Source: Leidyana gryllorum EB-2025a (taxonomy: Eukaryota; Apicomplexa). Taken from it: 64,000 bases of DNA. Of this stretch, positions 22,417-34,161 are shown piece after piece. The notes beneath the pieces were generated by a model that saw only the letters and a program-made list of their open reading frames with translations, ran no database searches and was not told the DNA's origin. The stretch covers positions 84,490 through 148,489 of the forward strand of contig JBLWGC010000126.1 of the NCBI GenBank assembly GCA_048772705.1. The letters run 5' to 3'. Within the stretch, counting starts at the first letter, position 1, and each line of letters starts with the position of its first letter. Position numbers and translations under genes: made by a program.

Positions 22417-22950
22417 ATGCAGGAGATCGCCCGTCACATTTCCACCTCTGTTCGATCAGAGAACTTGCCAATAACAGCATCTTCTCGGGTTGTACACCAC
22501 TCAATCTCCACTACAGCTATCCCGCGCTCTGCTCCCACATATTTCACTTCTTCTCCTCCAACACGGTCTATTTCCGTCTCTCCCACCATCTTACCCGCCA
22601 CCTCTATGCCGTACAGACAATCTCCTCTGGCAAATCTCCCCTCGACGACTACCACAACCAGATATCAAGTCCGTTCACGTGGCATAGCTGGCCCTGCCGG
22701 GCGCAGCGTCTATACCTCAGACTACCACCAACTCCGGTCAACGCAGTTCCCGACCATCGGAAGCTATCCAGCGGACTTTCCCGAGAGCCCGAGACGATAT
22801 CGAGTTGCCAAACGCCGCCAGGGAACCTGCGCTGCCCTCAATTCCGCCTTTTGTGGCGCCTGCGATCGACCCAACGGCTGGTGCGCCCAGCTCAATGAAG
22901 ACGGTCGCTGCGACCGAGGCGGCCGCTACCTGGTACCTGCTTCTCACTGA
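22417..22950 (+). CDS. Ser/Thr-rich protein with C-terminal Cys motif (177 aa)
   Basis: An intronless frame from ATG 22417. The first 130 residues are Ser/Thr/Pro/Arg-rich and likely disordered. The last 45 hold five cysteines in the block CAALNSAFCGACDRPNGWC plus one further Cys, like a small knot or zinc site. There is no signal peptide. The function is unknown. Confidence 0.5.
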   Translation: MQEIARHISTSVRSENLPITASSRVVHHSISTTAIPRSAPTYFTSSPPTRSISVSPTILPATSMPYRQSPLANLPSTTTTTRYQVRSRGIAGPAGRSVYTSDYHQLRSTQFPTIGSYPADFPESPRRYRVAKRRQGTCAALNSAFCGACDRPNGWCAQLNEDGRCDRGGRYLVPASH

Positions 22951-23050
22951 AGGCCATTTTAGAGTAGAATAATCTCATCCCACCAGACATGCAACCCTAC
23001 TTTATGTATATTAAGAGATTCAAAGTTCTTGCATTTGAAGTACTAAAACC

Positions 23051-26000
23051 ATGAGCGTCGTTGATGAAGAACACATGCCGGCTGACGAGACTCACACAAC
23101 TTACGACCTCGAGAATGTACACTGTGAGCCTCACTACTCAATACCCATAATCGCCAATAACGCCCCTTTACAGCAAACTTAAATCGTATTCGCGAATCGG
23201 GTCGAAGTAATCGCCACGCCCCTCTGCCTCCAGCATTTGGTAAGACCGATTTTTGTTCGTTTACCCCCCAAGCTATCTCAGATGCACTTTTGTCGAGTAC
23301 TGACAAACCTACTGCTGCTTCAAGCCTACCGCGGCTAAATGTCGCCACATTCATTGAGATTGTTTTCGGATGTATGGGAGTCCCCACATCCTTATTCGCT
23401 CCTGAAGAAATTGAGCGCGAAGATCCTAGCACCATAATGGAGAATATAAGTGCCCGGGCAGACGATCAGGACTTAATTCTGTCGCCTCTCACACCCGTTC
23501 TTGCCACCCTATTGCGATCACTTCACCGCCGAAGAGCTAACAATCTTGCTACACTCAAACAACGAGAGGCTGACACCGCTGCCATCGGCCTAAGTCGCCT
23601 CACACAAGACCCCGGGACCTTTGGGAACTTTGGCGAATTCCTTAGACTACGAGATAAAACTCGAAAGGACGACTTAGATACTATGAAAGTCGCCTCAGGA
23701 AATAAGTTCAAGCGATTTGATGGTCTCCAAGAGAGATGTCTCACGTATTTCGTAGAGGCCGTTACTCCGTAAGTGCCATTTCCTCGCAATATGACCAACT
23801 CGTCTTCCCACTCAGCCTAGATCCCAGCGTCATACTCGACGAAATCGGCCCTGTTATGTTCCAGTGGCTTGGAGCTATGGTTCAAAGTACATTCCGACCA
23901 GCCCGCTTGGCTGGAACATATATACTGGGCTGTCTGGGCGTGGCTCTGGCGTCTAGAGTGACCACGCTGCAACAGGATTTCCACGTTAACTGCGAGCAAT
24001 TGGATGCCGAAAAACGCAACGCCGGCTCCGCTGGCGTTGTCAATAAGAGAACTCGAATGATCAAAGAACAACTCAAGGCTGCCCATCGCTTCTTATCCCT
24101 GATTACTGATGTCATCGCTGCACTCAAAAGCAGAGTCGATGACGTGTCGTGGCACATTCAGTACGAAGCAGCCTACTTCTTGGGACTCATGGCTCAACAA
24201 ACTCCGATTTGGGCCTTACTGGGAAACGCTAGGTGGTATGTCGAAGTCCTCGACCTCATCTACAGCCACGAGGTAAGCAAAGGAATGCCGTCTCCTGTCG
24301 AGCGTGTGCCGTCTCCTCTCGCGCGTGTGCCGTCTCCTGTCGACCGAGTGCCGTCTCCTGTCGACTGAGTGCAACTTTGGCGTCTCGCCGCTCCGCCCCT
24401 CGATCTCGTTCGTTTTCATCGCGTCCGCCCGTCTCACTGTCATGTGACCACAATGTCTTTCAGGTAGTTGACATGCGATTGCTGGCTGTGGAGCAAGTCG
24501 AGCCTCTGTTGAGTGCACTTCGTCAAGCATTGATACTGCACTGGCCCAAGGATCGGGCAACAGACTTTGATGTTGATGACTCACTGATTCCTGAGCAATC
24601 AGTGTTCAGGCTGTTAGAGAAGATCGAAAAGCAGTGTCCAAAGCTGCCTGAAGTGGATTTACGACTGACGAGTTTGTTCGATACCTTGCTACAGCTGACG
24701 GTTAAACATGTTCAAGACCCCGATATCCGGATGGCGACATTGTCGGCCGAACAATTGTTGCGTATATCGATAGCTGAAGGACAATGCAAAGAGCATTGGG
24801 ATGTTGGGTTGTCGGATAGTTCGATCACTGCAGCTGTTAGTTTGCTGTTTTACACTGATTGTCCAATAGTGAGGATCGAGGTTGCGAGGTTCGTTGACAA
24901 CGCACTGTTCACACATTCTGTCATCAATGAGGCGGAAGTGAAACAGCTTCTGGTTGGAGAAGATCCACCCATCACTCCGGAACGGATTCAGGCCTTTTCG
25001 TTGCAGTTATGCACATTAGTAGAGTTCTTCCGAGACTATGCGACAGGAGCAACGTGGGTGACTCGACACACGCAGGCTGTGAAAGCCTTATGGTCTTTGG
25101 CGCCCGTACTCCATCATTTTGACGTTCTGCTCGCCCATTTGGGATTGGCTTTCAAGTCAGCCCCAATTGGGCAGAGTGCTGAATTGGCCCAAATGTTAGG
25201 AGGGAGTGCTCTGTGGTGTGACGAAGGCAGCGCTGGGGTGATGCTGTCCTTGGTGCTGGCAGTGTTGGAATGTCAACGAACGTGTCTGGGAGGTCGGAGC
25301 CGATATTGTTATTTCCCATCATTATTTCCGGACGTCGGCTATTCGGCTATGGATGCGGAGCGAGCGCTAAGTGAAGTCTCTTCTGGAGGTTTCCGACTGG
25401 TCCCGGACGATGCGTTATGGTCCTTTGAGAATCTGGAGGTTGAACAGAGACCAATGGCCAAACGCACAGTCCACAATTTGTTGAGTCTGTGGCGGACAAT
25501 TGTTGGAATTCTCCATGGAGCCCGGGTAAGTGTGCGTGCCGATGATTGGGTGTGTGCGAAATTCCGGTCTTCGCAGTCCGAGAGCGGCCAGATACTGGTG
25601 GCTGCATCCTTGGCATTCGAACTGGTTGATGCCACAGACGCCTTGTTGGCAGCGCTTCGGCACTTCCGAGGAGAGGTGGATCTGGCGGACTTGGCTACAC
25701 AACAGGGACGGTTCTCTTCCACAATTATCGGATTGATTCGGAGTCAACGAAGTCGAGAGACCTTGAAGGCTCTTTTCGCTGTGTTGATGCGCCTTCGAGA
25801 TCAGCGTCGACGGTTGAGTGTGGCCATGGCAGGTCATGAGACCCCTCAGAACGATGCAGCGGTGACCGCATACGAACAGTATCTGGATGAACAGGAGAGA
25901 TCGATCGATGCTCTATTGGAGGAACAGCGCAAGAGTCTTTTAGAGGACATTAGCGCTCATGCGCGATTGGTCAATGATCGCTCGGAGACCGTCAACGAAG

Positions 26001-27908
26001 AGAACGCCGATAATTTGCGCGGTCTGTTGCATTTATGTACGACGTTGGCCGAGAATGTGAGTTCTAATTACACTACGGAGATCAGCCGTTCTCTCTCTGT
26101 AGGATGTGACCAACACATTTCGCCATGGATTAGAGACATTGGATGATCTGATGACTTTGTTGGAGAACAAAGTCAAGCAGATCCGGAACAGTGCCTCGGA
26201 AGTTGGTGCGCTCCAATCCGTTCCGAGTCACTCTCTCACTGTTTTGGTGTTCGATCTCTTATGGGTGGCTTTAGCGCGTTATGTAAGTTGAGCGGGATGG
26301 GGGCTACGAGGGTGACTCGCTTGACGCAGATGGAACAAATTGCGCAACGAACTGAGACTCATCTCCGAGAGACAATCTTCGAACCGCTTCGGAAATCCGA
26401 GACTGATATTCCACCAGAATTTCTTCTGCCAGATCACGCTGCTCGAGTTGAAGAAAGGATACGTTTGTTCAAAGAGGATCTGGAAATCTACACAGAGTTG
26501 AGAAACCAAATCTTATCCTTCGCCACCGAAACCAGCGAAAGCCTTCGAGCGACATTACCGACTGTCGGTGAGGAAATACAGTACAGCGAAAGGGACAAAG
26601 AGGCATTGCTGCTGGCAACTAACTGCGTCAACACCATTATCAATGCATGTGAGTTCGGAAGAGAGGGTACTGTGTCTGACTGACTGATTGATCTTTGGTG
26701 GCCGCAGCTTATTTCCGGACTCTCAGTCCCCTGTGGACAAGAATCTCTCGCTTATTCCGTTATCTGCTGAACCATCCAGTGAAAGTGACCCTCACCGATG
26801 GTGCTGTTGAACATTGCAACAGAGTACTCAGCCTCTCAGATGGCTGTGCGATGAGTTCTGAGGGTAAGTCTCCTTCTCTCTCCCTCTCTGCACATCACTG
26901 CGCCAAAAAGGAGAAGTGGTTCACGAAGTCGCCCTGTTGGCTGACGATTTGAGGCTACGGAGTCGGGAGTACCAGAAGGACATGGAGTCTATGGGGCTGG
27001 TGGCAGAACTGCCATTCCCTTCTCTGACAATGGGGCTGTGGCCTGTCAACAATGCACATCCGGATCTCAACCCATCGCCCTGCGGGATCTCAACTCTTCA
27101 TCACCTCTATCGCAATCTGGTGAGTTGACGCATTCCCCTTCGTTTTAGGAAATACTATAAATGTCTCCGTTGTTATCAGCGCTCAGAGAGGGCGGTGACA
27201 GAATTTCTTGCGGGACTCCCGAGTGTGGGAGAGTTGGCGGAAACATTTCATGTCCAACTGGCTGCCGCTGTGTGTCAGCTGCCGGATCCGGCCTTATGGC
27301 GCGATAGTTCACTCGGTCTGGTGATTCTGCATGGAATGAGCTCGAGATCGATGATCAGTCAGCGGCTCGGAGCTGCTTTCATTGAACGATTAATTCTATA
27401 CGAGAGGCTACAGCGCCAGGAGTTGATCGATGTGAAAGTCGGCGAAGAAGAGCAGGCAAAGCCATTGGTTCAGGAATTACTGTTAGCCACGATTTGGGCT
27501 GCGATAAATCGATACCGAGACGGCAAAGGGATCAAACACGCACAAACAATTGCCAAAAACTCAGCCATCCACACAATGCAATACTTCCAAGCGCTGGATG
27601 ATAAAGGCATTGATGACTTTGTCATGCGGGTGGTGGCCTATGCAACCACTCCACAAGTGACCATCAAGTGTGTTGAAGAGTTGATGACGACAGTGGCATT
27701 TCATCTGCTGGGAGGTCGGCTGAAACGGCGGTGGAAGAAGGAGGTTGCGCAAGCGCGGCTGAACTCTGTATATCAGGCTATTCTGGTACATTGTGCCCGG
27801 TGGGCACAAGACGAAGAATTCTTGAATGGACTGAAAATATTGCTGAGATGCTGTTACTACCCCGGATCCCCCAAACTCTTCACAGTCATGGTGGATGACG
27901 ATGAGTAA
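23051..27908 (+). CDS. cohesin SA/SCC3 (STAG)-like subunit
   Basis: Eleven exons (23051-23123, 23174-23239, 23282-23768, 23816-24272, 24464-25525, 25577-26056, 26103-26282, 26330-26648, 26708-26863, 26911-27119, 27180-27908) join in frame into about 1405 residues. The region after the first 200 residues parallels the STAG domain: a FKRFDGLQERCLTYFVEA block, RPARLAGTYILGCLGVALAS, then a charged helix with KRTRMIKEQLKAA and the HEAT-like continuation. The rest is all-helical, as expected for HEAT repeats. SA/SCC3 binds the SCC1 kleisin and loads cohesin on chromosomes. The match is to pattern and layout, not high identity, so another HEAT protein is possible. Confidence 0.65.
24287..24370 (+). 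repeat. 21-bp minisatellite, four copies, inside an intron
   Basis: Four consecutive 21-bp units starting GCCGTCTCCT lie within the 191-nt fourth intron (24273-24463) of the cohesin SA-like gene. Copies differ at a few positions. The period is a multiple of three and the intron frame is open for part of its length. Confidence 0.9.
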
Positions 27909-27926
27909 ATAAACTACGTCGTCCTC

Positions 27927-28892
27927 TCAAGGCGACAGGGTATTTCTGGATGAATGCATTTGTCGGTGACCGACCACCCGAACGGAGTGCGCTTTCCGGC
28001 TGATACGTGACACACTCTCAGCATCGACCTGAAAAGTGAGGTCAGATGAAATACACAGCGTTCGAGTATCGGTCCCCCTTACATGTGCCATATCCTCTGT
28101 GGCTGCTCGAGTGCCTCCTCGTCTCGAAGACGTGACTGACAGTGCCGCTGTGGTAGCCGCCTCTGATGTCAGACGGTCCACAAAGTCATCGTGCTCATGA
28201 CTTCGCCTCCGCTGCTCGGATTTCCTCAAGGCCGATGGGCGACGCTTTTTCTCCACTGCCGGTTGAGCGGGTGGTGGTGGAGGGGGAGGCGATGGTGATG
28301 GTGATGGCCGTCGAAAATTGGCGGCATAGGGATTAGATTTCATAGTATTGAAGAAGAAATCAGCATTCCACTGACCACAGTAAGCGTACCCACACAGCGG
28401 CTCATAGTTATGGGCAAATTTGGCCTGTCGGATGTGTCCATCACTAGTTGGATGGGGCCGATCGGAGTATCCAATGGGCAAAACGTGCTTGCGAGGTGGC
28501 GGTTCATCGGGGTATTCATAGTCTATGTAATAAGAATCTGTCTCCGGATCGTAGATCTCCACTCTCTGTGAGAACAACGGATATAAATGGACGGGTTGCC
28601 GTGGTGGTGGTGGTGGGGAGCCGCGTAACCGGACAGTAATACGTAATAATCATTTTCCCGCAATGCACGGGGAACTCACTCAACTCACCTGAGGTCGCTC
28701 ATACCAATTTCGACGTTCCGTTGCCGCTCTCAGATCTACACCATATCCAATAGGATGTCTGTGGGCAACCAGAGGTTTGCCAAACTCGTCATGGGTGACG
28801 CGGGGAGGTCTCTTATTGTCATTATATCGTCGGGGTTCCAGCAAGAACAACTCGTCGAATGGCTTAGACTCGTATCCCTCCTTCTTGGCCAT
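27927..28892 (-). CDS. hypothetical protein with repeated HxIGY motif (262 aa)
   Basis: Exons 28892-28689, 28565-28083 and 28028-27927 join in phase 0. The N-terminal half has two similar segments, VAHRHPIGYGVD and KHVLPIGYSDRP, in a Tyr/Pro/Asp-rich context (DPETDSYYIDYEYPDEPPPR). The second half is Pro-rich, then Arg/Ser-rich. Short aromatic motifs of this sort occur in microtubule-associated ciliary proteins, but that is only a thought. The last intron (54 nt) is stopless and in frame. Starts of this gene and of TFIIIC5 are 10 bp apart. Confidence 0.6.
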
Positions 28893-28902
28893 CGCAAAAA
28901 AA

Positions 28903-30520
28903 ATGGAGGGCTGGCAATGGCTAAGTCCAAGCTGCAGCTCCACCTCCTCCTGGGACTTGAGGCATCTGTTCACTACCCAGAGGGATGAGAATGCGCTTCA
29001 TATACAGAAGCTTTGTTGCGTCGAGGTGCCTGGGACTATAGAGGGTACCGGCAAGAGTGTGGTCGCGGCACTGGGCGGGGCTCAAAAGCTCGCCGAGGCA
29101 TTTGAGGACCCGAAGGGTGTGCCTCTGATACTGAGACTGAATCCGAAAGACCCGCAGAGCAAATTCCTGCCAGGCCGATACCAGAAAACTGCTGGACTGC
29201 TGCTGCGAATTCGTAAATATAAAAGTGGACGATCGGCTCTGAAGGTGGTTGGCTTCGTTGAGCAGACCTATAAGTTCATTGCACTCTGCGACTACATTCT
29301 GGCACCACCTGATGAGTCTCGATACCCCCAGGACATCATTCGTACTCTGGAATCATTGAAAGCTCAATGCTCCGCCTCTGAGGGGCACTCCCATCCGGTG
29401 ACGCCTTCTCTCGATTCACCAGACGAAGCGGAACTGGCCACGCGCCCAATGGACCCTCACTGCGAGTTCATCCCGCCGCCACTGTATACACGCCAAACGC
29501 AAGCGTTCAACTATCGCTATCAGGACAACGTGTTCCTGTCCAGCGCCCGGTACTATGCCTTGCCTGAAGAAGGCGCCCCTAACGTGGAAGATGCTTTCGA
29601 TACAAACGCCATATTGAAGGAAGTCGAGAAGTCGATGGGCGGTGATGCCACTGAGCAGCCTCCTGCCGAAGGCAGCGAGGAGGAGGATCAGCCGTTCTTA
29701 CCCGTGCCACGGGGAAAAGAAGGACCGTTCAATACTATCGCAAGATTCCAGGATTTGGTATTACCCACTCGGGGAGACAGCGTCGCCGATTCCAAGTCAC
29801 GTGTTGATGCGGATTTGATGGCTGAAGTGGAAAGATTGTTCGAACAGCGACCCCTTTGGCAACGAGTCAGTCTTCTGGACCAACTGTCGCAGCACGTAAC
29901 TGTTTGGAAGATCAAACCCGTACTGGCAAGGCTGTGTTTCAATTGGAAAAGTAAGTGGGGAAGTGATGACTGTCGATCCTCTTTTCTCACTCAGACGGGC
30001 CGTGGCGAGGGTGTTTATGTCGTTTTGGTTACGACCCTCGCACAGATCCAGAGGCACGTGTGTACCAAAGCATAGACTTTCGGGATAACCATTTCCGCAC
30101 TGTCCGACGGCGGACGCAAAGAGCGCATGGACGGACCACTGTGATGGACGACCCTGTGCTGAACGTGATAGAGGAGCCCACCAACTCGCTGACGGGACGA
30201 CGGGCAACAGGGCCAGCCTCTGGGCCCAGCGTTCGTCCTGGGGTACTTGTTTGTAGTACTGATTACCGCTTCACCGAACCCCCAGCTAGACCGTCCCAAT
30301 TCTATCAATTGATAGACATAGAGGATACACTGATCCAAGAACTGCTCAAGAAAGCAGCAGTCTTGCCGACATGTTGCGAACGAACAGGTAAGAAATATTG
30401 TGTTTGGCCCCGTTGAATCTGTGATTGATAGGATGGTATGATGCGTCCTTGTTGGCCCGAGTGCGAGAGTTGATGGCAGCAAAGGTGCGGAGGATGCGTG
30501 AAGCAGAATCAGCTACTTAG
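28903..30520 (+). CDS. GTF3C5: TFIIIC subunit 5 (tau95/Sfc1-like)
   Basis: Exons 28903-29950, 29995-30387 and 30432-30520 give about 509 residues. The N-terminal block CCVEVPGTIEGTGKSVVAAL and TAGLLLRIRKYKSGR matches the dimerisation region of the family. ALKVVGFVEQTYKFIALCDY follows, then FIPPPLYTRQ. The C-terminal DNA-binding part has RPLWQRVSLLDQL, NGPWRGCLCRFGYDPRTDPE and a last GWYDASLLARVRELM. In yeast and animals this subunit contacts the A box of tRNA genes and recruits TFIIIB and Pol III. The ATG used is the first in frame and leaves only 10 bp to the divergent gene. Confidence 0.85.
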
Positions 30521-30575
30521 AGTTGAGTGGTGAAGGGGCACGAATCTTTTTAGTCTTGAACAAAAAGTCAATTCA

Positions 30576-32216
30576 ATGCCTGCCAGGGTATCCGGTCGTC
30601 GAGTTCGGATTCCATCTACCTTTCAGCCGGTGCGTGGGATTCTGAAGCCTGGGGCCCACCCCAAACGGACTCGGCCGACGGAAACAAAGTTACAGATCCA
30701 TCCCGATTACTTAAGCCCCCCTGTTGCCCGTGCGAGAGCGAGTGCCTCGCCTGTAGACACATGGCAGGAGCAGCCGACAGCCCTGTCCCCCACTCCAACT
30801 CTGGGGATCGAATCGTGGAACAATCTGCCGGTTCATCCCGCTTACTGCAACTCTCAATGTTCACCTAATGTACCTTGTGGCAACTGCGAAAGTATTGCTA
30901 TGCGGTTCCAAGACCTCGAACGCCGTGCTGCCCAAGCCGAGCAAGCCCACGACACTGCCCAGCGAGAGATGACAAAGGCTCGTGAGTATCAGCGCCTCCA
31001 GGAAGCTTACATTGAACAGCTCAAGCGCCAAACTCACCCACAACAGCAGCAGCAGCAGCAGAATGGTGGATATTCGAGAGGCTCTTCTGCAATGGCGCCA
31101 CGTTCCCCGAGTCCAGAAATGTTCACTGAAGTAATCAGAGTACCAATGGAAATTAGAAGACAAAGTTCCACTTCGCCTCCTGAGATCATCAAGTCTACGA
31201 CTGTGGCCATCGACGAGACTGAAGCGGCCACTCCCAGTGGTGGTGTCTGTACCCCCACACCGTCCCCGCCAACGCCTTCGTCACTGCCAAAACAAGTCGT
31301 TCGGCATGAATGGCTCTCCCCCCAATTCCCGACTTCGACGACTCCAGGCACCATTGGAGAACCCACAGGTGGTATAGGTGTCCAAGCCAGGTCCAATACG
31401 GTGCCGCCCTACAGCGTTCAGCCGTTGGAGTGGACGGGAGGGACCAACAACGGACGGGTCAACCATTTGTATGAGCCGTTGAGGTCTCACGCCCCTCGCT
31501 ATCAGAGTCCATTGGGTCCAGTGCCGGGTCTCAAGCCCGTGGGATATCGTGGGCGGGGTCGATCAGGTTCTTTGGGGTCGTATTCGACAGACTTTGACGA
31601 AACCTCCACCTACTCGTCGAGCTCAGAGACCACCAGTCTGTCTTCCTCTGTCCGAGGCCGGTCGAAACGTCACCGCCGTCGGCGTCAGCATCGGAGCGGG
31701 TCTCCGACGAGACGGCGTGGAGGCTCGTCTCGCACGTCTCCTCCTCCTCTGCGTGAGCGCGAACATCGGGAGAAAGGCCGTTCGTCATCGAGGAAGCGGC
31801 ACCAGAAAGGTCAGCCCACATATCCTGCGATTGTTGGAGGGACACCGGACAGTCGTCTTCCGCCGATTGATCGGGAGGACAACAACAGTACACCGCCGGG
31901 TCCCGCGACACCGAGTTTCTCGATGCCGCGGAGTGTGACGTTCGAGGGAGGGCCGCCTGATCGTTCTCCGGTGCCGCGGTGGAGGATGCCGAGTGTGGAC
32001 GACGTGCCGGTGGGTCACGCTGTGCCCAGAGGCGGTGGAGATTTGGCAGTGGGCATCGAGGGAGAGGACGAGGAGGCGTTACAGGAAAGGGTGGAGAATC
32101 TCAAATACATTGAAGACGGTTCGATTCTATCTCCAGGCGTTGATAACGCTAGTTATATTACAATTAACAATCTTCGACCACAGTATAACAAGAAGAGAGC
32201 GAATTGTTGTCGCTAG
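30576..32216 (+). CDS. Ser/Arg/Pro-rich protein with coiled coil (546 aa)
   Basis: An intronless frame from ATG 30576. Residues 105-155 form a coiled coil (MRFQDLERRAAQAEQAHDTA) after a short Cys pair cluster (CNSQCSPNVPCGNC). A Gln run follows. Residues 340-420 are Ser/Arg dipeptide-rich like splicing or cytoskeletal proteins, and the tail is acidic and ends in NCCR. A CAAX-like lipid site is not evident. No family is recognised. Confidence 0.65.
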   Translation: MPARVSGRRVRIPSTFQPVRGILKPGAHPKRTRPTETKLQIHPDYLSPPVARARASASPVDTWQEQPTALSPTPTLGIESWNNLPVHPAYCNSQCSPNVPCGNCESIAMRFQDLERRAAQAEQAHDTAQREMTKAREYQRLQEAYIEQLKRQTHPQQQQQQQNGGYSRGSSAMAPRSPSPEMFTEVIRVPMEIRRQSSTSPPEIIKSTTVAIDETEAATPSGGVCTPTPSPPTPSSLPKQVVRHEWLSPQFPTSTTPGTIGEPTGGIGVQARSNTVPPYSVQPLEWTGGTNNGRVNHLYEPLRSHAPRYQSPLGPVPGLKPVGYRGRGRSGSLGSYSTDFDETSTYSSSSETTSLSSSVRGRSKRHRRRRQHRSGSPTRRRGGSSRTSPPPLREREHREKGRSSSRKRHQKGQPTYPAIVGGTPDSRLPPIDREDNNSTPPGPATPSFSMPRSVTFEGGPPDRSPVPRWRMPSVDDVPVGHAVPRGGGDLAVGIEGEDEEALQERVENLKYIEDGSILSPGVDNASYITINNLRPQYNKKRANCCR

Positions 32217-32238
32217 GCTGGCTGTTGTCTTTTTTCTG

Positions 32239-33281
32239 TCATCGGCGCGGAAGCCCCGGAGGAGGAGGTGGTGCTCCAAAGCGAGGAGGGGGCGCTGCAC
32301 TGCGCATCACACTAATTCCTGGCATGGAACCTCGCTGGCCTCCCACCATGCCGCCCGGTGTGGGGGCCAACATCATGTCACCCATATCGGCTTCCCTTTG
32401 CATGATCTTTTCTTGTTTCTGTGATTCCGAATGAACAAAGGTGGAATAAGAGAGAAACTTACAATCCGCCACTCTTCTTGCGAGTCCATGTAAGCCATTA
32501 CACAGACCATCACTCCAGCGACGAAGTTAAAACCACAGCCCACCAGAAGGAGGATTCCTGCCGAACCGTACGAGAAATCCGGGTAATGACTCGCCACTCT
32601 CAGCTGTGAGAACTGAGTGTTGGCCGCATACAGAAACCATCCACTGATTATTCCAGCCATAACACTGGTCCCAAGCCATGCGAACTGAATAAAGGGAACT
32701 GGAATGAAGAGTCGGGTTCAGAAGAGACTCACCTGAAGGAATTGGACACTTTTCCCAAACACGAACAGCCACAGGGAGGCTGTGAGAGATAGGCATGCAC
32801 CTCCAACGGCGAACGCCAACACCACAAAGCCGAGCGTCCCCAGCTGTTTATATGCGTTGCATCGCGAAGCGAAGTGAGCAACGCAAGTGGTAGAACACGA
32901 TCCTTGCCATAGGTTGATCAACCCGCTGGTAGCGCTCTGGGCTGCTACTTGAGTGTATCCCGAACACACAGAGTCCACTCGTGTGCTCCATGGTTGGACG
33001 TCACTGTTCCCGTTGAAGCCAGTTAGGTATAATCCGAACTTGCTCGGTAAATAGCTTTGAGTGAGTAATTGTTTCCTTGGAATCGACGTTTGATAACGGT
33101 AATCGATAGGGTCGAGGACGACCCACTCCTTCGTGGCGCATCCAACGATCATTAGGATTGAACCCAATACAGCCAGAACGGATGCCAACTTCCAGCCGAC
33201 GCCAATCTGGCTGCGCAGCTGCCGGATCCGCGGATCGACGCCTTCTGGCTGCTGAGCTTTTCTGCCTTTCGCTTTGGCCAT
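32239..33281 (-). CDS. four-transmembrane protein, claudin/PMP22-like topology
   Basis: Exons 33281-32733, 32684-32463 and 32418-32239 give about 316 residues. Helices are LASVLAVLGSILMIVGC, LGFVVLAFAVGGACLSL, VMAGIISGWFLYAA and GILLLVGCGFNFVAGVMVC. A first extracytosolic loop has several Cys. The cytosolic tail is Met/Pro-rich and ends in PPPPPGLPRR. The layout matches the claudin/PMP22/LHFPL superfamily, but no signature W-GLW-C-C is present. It starts 16 bp after the cyclin stop on the same strand. Confidence 0.65.
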
Positions 33282-33297
33282 TGATGTAACATGTAGA

Positions 33298-34161
33298 CTA
33301 ATTCTCGGCAGCGCACATTTCTTCAACCCAATCGTACGTTTGTCGAATGTCACTCAGAACTTGAGCAATGCTCTGATCCTCGAAAACGCTCAATTGTTGT
33401 GCGCTCAAATCGCTCGCATCGCCCGTCACCAGAGGAACTTTCAGCGCAACGGCAGCTTTGAACACCGCCGCATGGGCAATGAGGTCGATAGGATACTGCA
33501 GCGCCAGCGGCCACCGGAAGAAGTCCAGAACAATGCCCAAAGCCGCACTGTGGACGGTGTCGTAGACCTCAGCAGACTGTTCAATCAGTGAGGGGAGGAG
33601 GTCATTTATAGCAAACGCAATGTTTGCAGGGAACAGTCGGTAGTCGGGATTGACTATCCGGAAGCTGACTGCTCGTAAGAGGAGCACCTCGTACAACTTT
33701 ACATGTTCTCGCATGAGCGACAACTCTGCCCCTCCATCACGACAAGCCCACATTCCCGTAATCAATCCCGCTTCATGAGCGGGGTTCCGCGACTTTTCGA
33801 CGGAGGTATTACTGCTGTTAGCGGGGTCAACCGCAACTGGAAGTACAAGGGTAGCACCCTCACGTTGAGTGAGAAGGTAAATGCCTCTGACTATGTCACG
33901 GATTTTCGGCCCGTGACGGACGCCTTCGTGGTCCTCCAGATGTTTCCAAGCGAGCGAAAGACACGCAGCACAGAGACTTCTCCGTTCCGTGTAACGTGGA
34001 CTGAAGACTTTCAGAGCCCGATGAAGCAAGCCCAGCGCCATGAAAATGGTGTTGAGTGTGAGATTACACCCCAATCCCAGCGAGATGAGGAAGTTTGAGG
34101 TACCGTATACCAGTCGGCGATGTGTCTTGGAGGTCGCCAGTAGCTCATCGGGCTTCATCAT
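33298..34161 (-). CDS. cyclin-fold protein (transcriptional-type cyclin)
   Basis: From ATG 34159-34161 it reads 287 residues without an intron. Two helical repeats are seen: a first cyclin box with TIFMALGLLHRAL and SLCAACLSLAWKHLED, and a second with LYEVLLLRAVSFRI, then DLIAHAAVFKAAVAL. The spacing and the ACL.LAWK element resemble cyclin L/K/T types that pair with CDK9/11/12. No destruction box is visible. The start overlaps the DPH5 coding end by 17 bp in another frame and there is no later ATG that would keep the first cyclin box. Confidence 0.7.
   Translation of the reverse strand: MMKPDELLATSKTHRRLVYGTSNFLISLGLGCNLTLNTIFMALGLLHRALKVFSPRYTERRSLCAACLSLAWKHLEDHEGVRHGPKIRDIVRGIYLLTQREGATLVLPVAVDPANSSNTSVEKSRNPAHEAGLITGMWACRDGGAELSLMREHVKLYEVLLLRAVSFRIVNPDYRLFPANIAFAINDLLPSLIEQSAEVYDTVHSAALGIVLDFFRWPLALQYPIDLIAHAAVFKAAVALKVPLVTGDASDLSAQQLSVFEDQSIAQVLSDIRQTYDWVEEMCAAEN

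Noticed and set aside
30616-31396. Minus-strand frames opposite the SR-like protein
   Set aside because: Composition-driven shadows; no splice signals or domain matches.
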